Positions 28,681 to 39,800 of a DNA stretch of 64,000 bases are shown here, piece by piece (the first letter of the stretch is position 1; each line of letters begins with the position of its first letter). The translations under genes were made by a program, and so were the position numbers. The notes below the pieces were generated by a model, which did not search any database, had not been told where the DNA came from, and saw only the letters and a program-made list of their open reading frames with translations. Source of the DNA: Mactromeris polynyma (Eukaryota; Mollusca; Bivalvia; Venerida; Mactridae); contig JASFXZ010000005.1 of assembly GCA_032209605.1 (NCBI GenBank), positions 17,846,860 through 17,910,859 on the forward strand, given 5' to 3'.

Positions 28681-30336
28681 TATTCAAATTTCAGATGTCA
28701 CCATTTCGATTCTGAATTGATGTACCACGTACTTTACAAGGTAATAACGCATATTAAAATAATAAATACTGCGAAATGTAATGTTTTTATATTGACACAC
28801 GGATCTCTGTACTTCTACCTCTGTGGTTGTTGATGGTTAGACACTTCAATGGCAAGTATATTAGTTAATAGACTGCAGTCAGGATTGACAAAGGGGAATA
28901 ACTCGAAAATATACTGCGAAATAACGTATACCAGAGTAGCTTCCCTTTTTACCTCCTGCTGCAGGATTTTACTTTTGATCACCATTTTTTTCATCATTTA
29001 CTTTTAAAAATGCCTTCAATGTTTTATGCAATACATCGCGACATATAATCTGTTAAATTGTACAGTTCACAAAATGCCCAAAGAACTAGCAGTCCTTTTA
29101 CACTTGCCCATTTCTTTATGTTCTCTTCAGTTGATACATGCAGTTTAGATTTGGTGCACATGTATTTCTGTAGTCTTCAAACTGAATCTACAACGATTTA
29201 CTTGTATACAATTAAAACCAATAAGGATCTTCCAGACAAATTAGAAAAGCAGGAGAAGTCGAAATATCGATTACCAGAGATTGTTCCATTTCGATTTTTA
29301 GAATACACGAACGTTTCGTGTCGAATTATTTCCACAATTGTACATACTGTTACGCGGCCCAATTCGGTACCCGCACGTAACGTAGTAGAGGCAACAGTGA
29401 TCCATAACCAGGGATGTGATGATGGCAAGATATAACCACAATAGCACAGTTCCGTTGATAATCAGGGCAAATTTAATAACAGTGAATAAAGTCTGCAGAG
29501 TAATAATAAAGTTCACAGAAAAGTATATTCAATAATAATCACTAAGTTAAGTTTCAAATACACAAAGTTTTAGAGTTTAAATCACAAAGAAAACACAAAG
29601 TAAAAATAGCCACAAAGAAAAAATAGTCACAAAGACAAATGTCACTTAGACATCTTAGATATCTCATAACAACTAATATTATTTCTTTTATTTAATGTCT
29701 TAATATGCTTATTTCTAGAAAGTGACATATTGGTCCATGGGACCGGGCGGTTATGATTTATGTAAATACTTAAGTCGTGAATTTGTACAGTTCTAACACG
29801 AATATAACATTTCAAAATAATAAATAAAGGGGTAGGTTCACAAAACGATTTATTATTAATTACCCATGCAAATGTGTATTTTGTAATGTTTTACGAAGTA
29901 TACAGTTGCCATAGCAACGGAAACAATATATAGCGTACAAATAATTGTAAAAAACAAGATTTTTTGGTGTCATGACTTGTAATTTTGTTTTATCCTGTGT
30001 TAGATGAAAGTAGAAATTGATTGAATTGTTTTCGTGATTTTCATTCTTCTGTTGCTATGGTAACAGTTTCAATACAGTTTAAAACATGCTGTTTTGTGAA
30101 ATTCATCAAAGGGTGTTATCACAACAACGTTTTCAAAATAATTTGACACAGGGCCGATTTTGGTGTCAAGTGAACCTACTCCTTTCTTCTCTTATTTTAT
30201 CGGTAGTTATAATACGTCGCATACCTTTATTGCATTGCACGACAGACATATGGAAGTTGTCTGACACTTACGTCACACGCCGCGGGTTCGAATCACATCC
30301 GGGATATAATTCGTAAGTGAGGAATCTCTCCAGCTG

Positions 30337-30630
30337 GTAGCGGATCCGTAGTCCGGTGGTAAGGCACTGGACTTGAAATCCAGGGGTCGCAGAGTCGATT
30401 CCCCACTCCATCACTGACCATACTAATTCGGACATGACTTTAAAAACCGATGTCCCGTGTATGATGGTTTACATCGAGCACGTAAAAGAACCAGAGGTGC
30501 TTCTGGAACTGGGGCATCTCCTGTATCATGCATTATCCTCCAAAAATCTAATATGACTAACATTCTTCTGGAGGCGTCGCCCATATTGGAAACCGGTGGC
30601 GACGATAAATAAACGCAAATACAAACAAAA
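30337..30630 (+). mobile_element. tRNA-headed SINE with 11-bp target duplication
   Basis: A direct repeat, CTCTCCAGCTG, flanks the unit (30326-30336 and 30631-30641). The head, about 30345-30415, contains ccgtagtccggtggtaaggc, a five-pair anticodon stem ctgga/tccag around a loop reading TGA at the anticodon position (serine-like), and a B box gagtcgattcc. A 180-bp body and an A-rich tail (aaataaacgcaaatacaaac) follow. This is a retroposed SINE; the tRNA part lacks a proper acceptor stem, so it is not a working tRNA gene. Confidence 0.82.
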
Positions 30631-30769
30631 CTCTCCAGCTGAAATATGTGTTATAACCAGACTTGCATATGGAGATGTGGTGATATTGCTGAATGTGGGG
30701 GTCTGGCACACATTGCATGATGTAGATACGAAAGTCAGGTGATGTCATTTCGGCTTCAACCATTTTCAA

Positions 30770-30925
30770 CTTCATGAATTCACGAGTTCAGCCGTTTATG
30801 AATTCACGATGTAATCATCACGAATTCATGATTTCAACTTCAAGTTGAATTCGCGAATTCGCGAATTTGAAATCGAGACATCGTGAATTCATGAAGTTGA
30901 ATACGCGAATTAGTGAAGCTGAATT
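30770..30925. repeat. GAATTC-rich inverted/tandem repeat block
   Basis: About 155 bp made of variants of 'gaattcacga' and 'gaattcgcga' in both orientations; GAATTC occurs at least six times, with 'ttcatgaattc' and 'gaattcatgaa' giving many overlapping hairpins. No ORF or known element recognised. Confidence 0.7.
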
Positions 30926-33375
30926 GTCATCACCAGGTTTTCTAGGACAGGAACTCTTGTTTAAAGTATTTACAATATTTATCTTTAAAATATTGAACGA
31001 TCGTCTGCTTTGACTATTGATTATACAAAATGTATTACCAATAATCAATAACTGAAATCAGAATTCGTTTCTACAACTTAATGCATTTAAATTTCGATTT
31101 ACGTTTATTTTTTCCTGATTTAACGACCCTTCAGCACGATGTGTACTTTTAATAAGCTCAATATTTTTTTTTTTATTCGTCATTTGATTCTTTACATAAA
31201 ACTTCAATCTTTAACATAATTATTGATACGGTAAAGGGTCAATGACTTACCCTGTACTGTACTCTATATCTGTATGGGAGGTCATACAATTAGGGTAACA
31301 CTGTCAGTCAAGATACTAAACAATCTTGACTGTTTTGTTATAAATGATTCCCGGGCAATTATCGGAAAATTTGTTATGTACACATGTTATACGATTTACC
31401 GTTAACTGGATTGATCTTTCTCAAAGTACTGACACACAATGTCATAGCAACATGCCCTAACAAGTATTAATTGATAGTCAATAATGTAATAGTGTACGCT
31501 ATATTGGAAAACTGTGTGGTTCTAGACTTCAGTTATAAACGAGATACCATGGTTGATGGTGTACATGGATTATTTATAAAGTTCAATGCAGATATGTGAG
31601 TGATATGTGATGAACCGCGTCCATTATGTTGAATAAATATTAGACTTGATGGATTATTGCAGTAGTTGGATATTTTGAAAGTAAATTACCGCGGACACTT
31701 GTGGATTTAATTAGGGAAACATTTACAACTAGGAACTGGTATAGTATAGATTTTTCCAATAGAGCAAAACTGTGGAGTAGAAACCATAATTATTAAGTTA
31801 ATACTTTTAAATGTATGCAATATGTATTTAACGTATTTATTAAGTCTGATAGCAATGATGAGATAATGATGAAATTAGAAAAAACATCTCGCTTTAAAGC
31901 ATAATGAAACATTCATATAACCTTTCGTTTCATAAGAAAATCAACATATTTTGAAATCCTACTCACGTGTGTTAATATATGCCACAGAATATAATTCGAA
32001 CTAAAGTCGACATACTAAGAAAAAGCACCAGGTACTATATAAAACTACGTGGTACGGATGTATATTGTAATAAGACTTGATCAACAGTTGGATACTTCTA
32101 AAACTTAAGAATATGCTGTTTATTGACCTGATTCAATGTAAAACTTAAAGTTGATTAGAGAAGATCAGTTAATGATCCTCTTGTAGTTTATTTAGCAACA
32201 ATATGATCCCTAAAAACTACCGTTTTCGTAAATAATAAGATAGTTTATGTTACAAATTTACATTCCAAATATGAAAGGATCAGAATTGTGATTATATGGA
32301 GTACAAAGTTAAGAATGCATATAACGGTAAACAAGATTTCATACACTTCGTTATTCAATATACTCAATATTGCTTAAACATGATATCGAATTATTTTCAT
32401 ATTTAAACCTGAGTACTTGAGAATGGGGGCTTCTTTATTATCGTTCTGTGTAGCGTGACCAATGCCCTCAATACAGATAATTGCCGACACTTTGTACAAA
32501 GTCTGCAAGGCATATGTTCAACTTTTGTATTTACTTAATATTTGTGCCATTGACGACTCGGACTCGAAATAATCGTTGTTTTTCTCAAATGAAAATTGAT
32601 ACCCTAGATCATTATTTTCCTCTACGAAAAATCTTTTGAAATGAAGCTATGTTGCATAGTTTTCAGGTATGGTGGAAAATACATAGTAATTTGTGCATAG
32701 CTTGTCAGGTTTTATGGACGGTAGAACGTCGCAAAACACCCATACTTAATTTCAGCTAGGTTTGAAATCATTTGACATGTTGAATGATTCATTGAAATAC
32801 TTGCTTGAGATTGATATAATATCCACCTTATGCAGTAAATATATCAATGAAATTCTAAGAAATAAAATATCTAATACATTTTCTGCACAATGTATTTTTT
32901 TCTGTAATTTCTACATCTATTTAAGAATGAACTGTAGGTCAAAATCTTAAGTAAATTATATTCTATGCTTTCATACAGTTTTAATTAAACGAGAGGCGTC
33001 TATAGCGGTGCATATTCTGAAGAATCGAAGTTTCAATAATTTCTATAACGACTAAACAAATTATAATGATAATTTATGGAATAATTCAAATATCAACCAC
33101 TCTTTAACAAAGCATGTATTTTGCATATCGCATTGCAAATCTTCCTTTTATGAAAGGAGCATAAATATGTTTGTCTCTGATAACTTATGATTTTGGGCTA
33201 TAAATTCTATTTTTAAGTTTACATAACTTCTGTAAAATATTGTAGCTTAAATTACTCTGCAAAATCGAATAAAAGAATGCATTCAGAAATTATATTTCAC
33301 ATCGCGATAACGCGAACTTATTCAAATTACTGAAAGAATGTCTTGCCCACTGACATTCAATGGAGGAATCCTCTA

Positions 33376-33447
33376 CAGTCCGGAATCTCCTCTAATCCGA
33401 ACTTTATAGTTTGTCTGCGGGGTGTTGGGATTAGGGAGTTTCCACTG
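33376..33447. mobile_element. Mini TIR element, CAGTCCGGAATCTCC
   Basis: 72 bp between TA dinucleotides (33374-33375 and 33448-33449). The left end CAGTCCGGAATCTCCTCTAA and right end in reverse complement CAGTGGAAACTCCCTAATCC are similar. It lies 400 bp upstream of the first TRPA coding exon. Confidence 0.7.
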
Positions 33448-33852
33448 TACATGTACAACTGGCAAGTAATTATCACGAAGTGCGAATAACATGTGTCGCC
33501 AATCTTACCCGTCAACAAATAATAGTATATTGTAGTTGTAGTTATATTAAGCGGTCAATGAAGGTGTGAATTATTGTATTGTGCGACCTATCTATGGTGA
33601 ACAATGAATGAAATGATAGCTAGGGACCTCACATCCTGTTCGAGTGTTCGACCTATCTCTGTTCGAGTGATCTACTGTTAAATAATCTGAAATAAGAAGG
33701 GGTTTCGCCAACACTAGCTTGCTACCTGAACAAATTGAGTTTCTGTGACTATTTAAGGGGATGTTAATGTATTCATATCTAAAATCCATATGTACTGTTT
33801 GATTTCAGGGCCAGTTAGCCAGATTTAATTAGAATAGCATTGAGAAACCAAA

Positions 33853-36800
33853 ATGGCAACCGTCGCTCCTGAACCAGCTATCTACGTAAGGGATCACGTA
33901 TGTTATGTTAAATATAGTATACTGTATAGTAACCACCACTTTAATTAGTTACAGTTCAACTCCTACCTGTTGGTTCTCCATGTGACCTAACTGATATGTT
34001 CGTTTACTTCATTTTAACCTACGAGTTATATCTTGTTCAAAACCAACGACGAAGAATGTATAGTTCCCACATCTACAATATTTACCTCCCTTGTTCTTAA
34101 TCATCAGCCATTTTGATAGTAATTGCCAAATATGTGCTAATTGAGAAAATACCAAGAGCATTTGCATGTAACAACCACTTTTTCTTCCACTTACTTAGCC
34201 AAATGCCCATATAAGCATAATGAATAAATTATTTTTAATGTCTATCAGATTATGTTACGATCGCTTACATTATATTCCTAACAAACTTTTAGAAAAGTTG
34301 CCTATCAATATGACCGACAATTCAGAACAAGGGAGGTAAATATTGTAAATGTGGAAACTATCAATATGGTCGACAATTCAGAACAAGGGAGGTAAATATT
34401 GTAAATGTGGGACCTATCAATATGGTCGACAATTCAGAACAAGGGAGGTAAATATTGTAAATGTGGAAACTATCAATATGGTCGACAATTCAAAACAAGG
34501 GAGGTAAATATTGTAAATGTGGGAACTATCAATATGGTCAACAATTCAGAACTAGGGAGGTTAATATTGTAAATGTGGGAACTATCAATATGGTCGACAA
34601 TTTAGAACAAGGGAGGTAAATATTGTAAATGTGGGAACTATCAATATGGTCGACAATTTAGAACAAGGGAGGTAAATATTGTAAATGTGGGAACTATCAA
34701 TATGGTCGACAATTCAGAACAAGGGAGGTAAATATTGTAAATGAGGGAACTATCAATATGGCCGACAATTTAGAACAAGGGAGGTAAATATTATAAATGT
34801 GGGAACTATCAATATGGCCGACAATTCAGAACAAGGGAGGTAAATATTGTAAATGTGGGAACTATCAATATGGCCGACAATTCAGAACAAGGGAGGTAAA
34901 TATTGTAAATGTGGGAACTATCAATATGGTCGACAATTCAGAACAAGGGAGGTAAATATTGTAAATGTGGGAACTATCAATATGGTCGACAATTTAGAAC
35001 TAGGGGGTAAATATTGTAAATGTGGGAACTATCAATATGGTCGACAATCCAGAACAAGGGAGGTAAATATTGTAAATGTGGGACCTATCAATATGGTCGA
35101 CAATTCAGAACAAGGGAGGTAAATATTGTAAATGTGGGACCTATCAATATGGCCGACAATTCAGAACAAGGGAGGTAAATATTGTAAATGTGGGACCTAT
35201 CAATATGGCCGACAATTCAGAACAAGGGAGGTAAATATTGTAAATGTGGGACCTATCAATATGGCCGACAATTCAGAACAAGGGAGGTAAATATTGTAAA
35301 TGTGGGACCTATCAATATGGCCGACAATTCAGAACAAGGGAGGTAAATATTGTAAATGTGGGAACTATCAATATGGCCGACAATTTAGAACAAGGGAGGT
35401 AAATATTATAAATGTGGGAACTATCAATATGGCCGACAATTCAGAACAAGGGAGGTAAATATTGTAAATGTGGGAACTATCAATATGGCCGACAATTCAG
35501 AACAAGGGAGGTAAATATTGTAAATGTGGGAACTATCAATATGGTCGACAATTCAGAACAAGGGAGGTAAATATTGTAAATGTGGGAACTATCAATATGG
35601 TCGACAATTTAGAACTAGGGGGTAAATATTGTAAATGTGGGAACTATCAATATGGTCGACAATCCAGAACAAGGGAGGTAAATATTGTAAATGTGGGAAC
35701 TATCAATATGGTCGACAATCCAGAACAAGGGAGGTAAATATTGTAAATGTGGGAACTATCAATATGGCCGACAATTCAGAACAAGGGAGGTAAAAATTGT
35801 AAATGTGGGAACTATCAATATGGTCGACAATTGAGAACAAGGGAGGTAAATATTGTAAATGTAGAAACTATCCATTTGATAAATACTTTGTGGTTTACTT
35901 AATTCGAATTTATATGTTTACCTGATACTAAATAGATGCTTAACTCGCATAGTTCAGTTTTCACTTGACAATTATATTATTCATTCATAAAGATTTTATT
36001 ATATCCATTCTACGTTAATTATGATATTAATAAATTGTTACGAATGTCGTCTGCGAATCTGTGTAGATCAAATCTCATCTTCAGTTCCGCATTATCACAT
36101 CAAAGTCTTGTAAATAATCGATTGCATTGTATACATTGTAGCTTGACCCAAAACTACAGAAAGTCAAATTCAATGACAACAGTGCCTTTGACGGTGACGC
36201 CAGAAGGACGCCGACAGAAATATCAGAGATAACTTTGTCTGATTTCAATTTATTGCAGGTAACCAGAATAGAATAATTTCATTTATAATAACAACTTTAC
36301 CATATTTCATTACAAGCATTCACGGACTTTGTCGGGTAATGCCGACAAGTCACGAATATTCTCCAATCACAGAACCACCGCCGTTATGAATTGGTATAGC
36401 AAATAGCAAATTCTTCGATTTTCCACGGAAAATGATGTGCGCTTTGTTTTTTGCACTGTCGTTATGTCAAAGCATGAATGAAAAATTTATTGCGTGTTTT
36501 AAGTGGTGTATTGAAAAGATGTATGGAGTAATTACCTTTCGGTCCGATTATTGTCGACTGTATCAAGCGATAGGCATTTTATGTAAAGCAAGCAAATACA
36601 CGTACGACTGTGTCACACAAGTTAAGCTATGTATAGTCATCATTTTCCTCCTGCTTACATTTTAACTCGTCATTGGTTTCTATCAATTAGTCCTTGAATA
36701 ATGCTAACACTAAGAACACATGCACGATAAACTACTGTATATGTACTGTTGTACTGGGGGGCCCGTTTTATCAACGTGTCCTACGACGTTTTTTGCAGTA

Positions 36801-39800
36801 AGTCTGTCGTAAGACGCCGAATTTACGACAAGGGTGTTTTATCAACGTTTGTCGTAGCTACGACACGTTGATATCATAACAACCCCCTGTTTTGTAAAAA
36901 CTCAAGAATATCAGTACTGAATCTACATTCCAGTTGTGTATACCAGTATTGTCTAGCATTTGGACATACTGTTAATTAAGAATAAACAGCGTAACATCGC
37001 CATATGTGTACATTGACTGTCTGCAGAATCAATATTATATTGCGTTGTTAATGTTTAATGTATAGCAAATTATATTAATCGGTCATGGTCAATCAACTGT
37101 ATATACTATATACCGATTTAAACCTAATCTTGAAAGATTGGTGAAAGTATTCTATTATTATACCTGTGGTAAATAATTGTAGATAAGAAATCTATTGAAA
37201 CACAATTATACCATCAAGTATCTCGCGTTTTTATTGGATAGACAATGGATGATTTACGATTCTATCATACTTAACTTACCGTGTCTGTATACGCCTTGTG
37301 TTGCGTAATACATGTAATGCGAATAATGCTTTATCAAAGCGGCATTTTCTAACAAATGGATTAAAAAAAAATTCAAACGTGTTTTTGATATAGTCATTTT
37401 TTTTATTGAAAATGGATCAATAATCGAAAATAGTTACATTAATCGTGCGTTAAATCAATTTGGTGTTCGTAGTGAACAATAGTGTTCTGTGTTGTGTACC
37501 CCCACCTTACTGCGATACTGGTTGCTACGTGTTGACACGGACATATACATGTATATATAGATGGCTTATATGTCCGTGGTGTTGATCTCAGATCTGACTT
37601 AAAATGTGTTTTCTTAACCAAATTCTTCACTAACTTCAAACACACGACAGTTTAAGCAATTTGATACACAGATAGGGATTATTTAATATAGTGCAATCAC
37701 GTTATTGAAAATCATAAACGATGTCTAGCCAGAATTGTGTTCATCCGGACCGACGTACGATACCTGTTGGAATGGACCACTCACACCTAAATATGTGGCA
37801 GGTTAGATATGTCTAAAAGTAGTTAATTAAAATATGTATTAATAATGAAAATTCTAAGCTATGTTTCAAGACGAGTTAGAATCGAAATTCGATCGTTGTA
37901 CGATAATTACAACCAATCGGTCAATATTTTTAACGTAGGGGACCACATTTTAATAAAACGCAAAGGCAAATTTGGAAACAATATTTTTTCAACAAATCAA
38001 TTTGTCGAGCGTGGGCGTATACATGTATATCTCAAATATTGGGGTAAACTTTGACTGATTTTAATGACCATCTCACATAGACAGTTTAATGCATTATAGC
38101 AATATTCATTCCGCTTCACGTATACGATCTTCCATAAATCAGAAACATAAATACACCGTGACATTGAGTTTTTTAAAAGCTGTCAGACCTCGGGATTATA
38201 AATCTATTATAGCGGTATTTCTTGTTTTGTCGATTGTGTATTTATTGCTCCTTAGATTAGGAACACAAACCGGTCGTTGTGATATTACTTCTTACCTTGT
38301 TTAATCTCATAACGTTCCGCAAACATTTCTCCTCGGGATTTACGCCATTTTTTCGGCGCAGCCGTACTAACATGGTTTTGCTATTTGCATATCAGTGTTG
38401 TGAACACCAATAAAATCTTACGTTAACCACTAAGGCAATTTCTCTTCAACCGAACAACGTTTGTAACATTGACGCGGATTGGTTAACCTTCCGATAAAGG
38501 GTACGCTACCTTACCGAAACCCACTGAATTTCGATGCTTTTACCGAAATGCATTTTGAATCTTGAGTGACCAGTAATCGTATCATCTCGGCATTTTTTAT
38601 GTTGCACAACAAATCTTAACCTTTAAATTGCGCCGACTATCTGTTTTCCAGATATTTCTTGTTCAACATTAACTATAGTTATATATGGCGGTCAAACCAG
38701 TTTCCGTTTCCTGGAATTAATTAGCAACCAGTACTTACTTGCCCCTTCTGCAAACAGCTGTCAAAGTCTCCGCATGAATCAAATGTGAAGGGCAAATGAC
38801 CATACCCAAATGTGATGGAAGGACACGATCAGCATTGAGGGATGCGCAGTGGTCGAGGGGTAGAGCGCCTGACTCCTAGTCCGAAGGTCGTGAGTTCGAG
38901 CCCCGCAATGAGCGGAGTTTGAGCACGAACTTCACAATCCCTACATTTGGCGCGAGTACTGATTAGTAGCCAGGAAGCAGTCAATGAGAGTGACTAGTAT
39001 AAGTTGTAAGAACTTGTTTCGCAATCGATGTAAAAATAAATAAGTTTAAACCAAAATAAGTCCGGGAATCAAACCCGGAGGCTCCCGGGTGACAACACAA
39101 CGCTTTACCAACTGATCCAACCGAACGATTCAACAGTCATAACATTTTACCCTGGTTACAGGTTTTCAATACAAGACGGTTCATACAATTATTGCTAACT
39201 AATTACAGATGCTAGTGTAATAATGATTATTGTGGTGTGGCAATATTATGAAATGCATAAGAAATATATAGAGGATCTTACACTCGTGCTTATTTGATAT
39301 TGTTTTTATGAAACGAGTCGACTGAATATGACGCGAGGCTCTGTCGAGCGTCATATTCGTTTCAGTCGATTCGTTTCATAAAAACAATATCAAATAAGCA
39401 CGAATGTAAGATTCTATTTATCACATAACACCATAAATAGATTGTTTTCAATTTTTAAATAGACTTTAATAGTGCTGTGATTCGGCTATTTATGTAATTA
39501 GTTACATATGATATTTATGTCACTGCTTTATGCCACTCCTTGAGTGCAAGTTATGTGATAAATTCAATTAAACAATCACTGTATTACAATAACATTTAGT
39601 TTATTGAAGGTCATAATTAGTGATGGCGCGATGATCGAAACTAATCGAAAAATCGTCGCTGGACATCCGACGTCGGCGACAATCGATTACGAACTACAAT
39701 AAGGTCGCGTTTAAACATTACGATGAGAAATGTACCAATACACGTAAATCGATAGGTTGTCTGATTTTACAATTTTGATACGAGTTGAAAAATCATTCTA

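Larger units (their letters stand above)
27038..33852. other. 3' end of the 189-aa gene and intergenic region before TRPA
   Basis: The 3' UTR of the upstream gene includes an intron (donor at about 27041, acceptor at 27660) and ends after AATAAA at 27753-27758. Then follow repeats at 27418-27595, 28041-28167, 28195-28375, 28504-28680, 29250-29470 (weak similarity to 23785-24005), SINE 30337-30630, the GAATTC-rich block 30770-30925 and the TIR element 33376-33447. The stretch 30930-33370 is AT-rich (near 70%) and shows nothing I can name. A TTTCAG just before 33810 could be the acceptor of a TRPA 5' UTR intron. Confidence 0.5.

Noticed and set aside
29058..29435. 125-codon plus-strand ORF
   Set aside because: Overlaps sequence weakly repeated at 23785-24005 and lacks any recognisable domain.
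30345..30415. Apparent tRNA-Ser gene
   Set aside because: Weak acceptor stem, continuous with a SINE body and tail between 11-bp direct repeats.
34853..35737. Two nearly identical 89-codon ORFs that look like a repeated protein
   Set aside because: They lie in the 56-bp array; the period shifts frame every unit, so the frame is a by-product of stop-poor repeat sequence.
36035..36232. Another possible TRPA first exon in intron 1
   Set aside because: No donor in the right phase; the frame simply ends in a stop.
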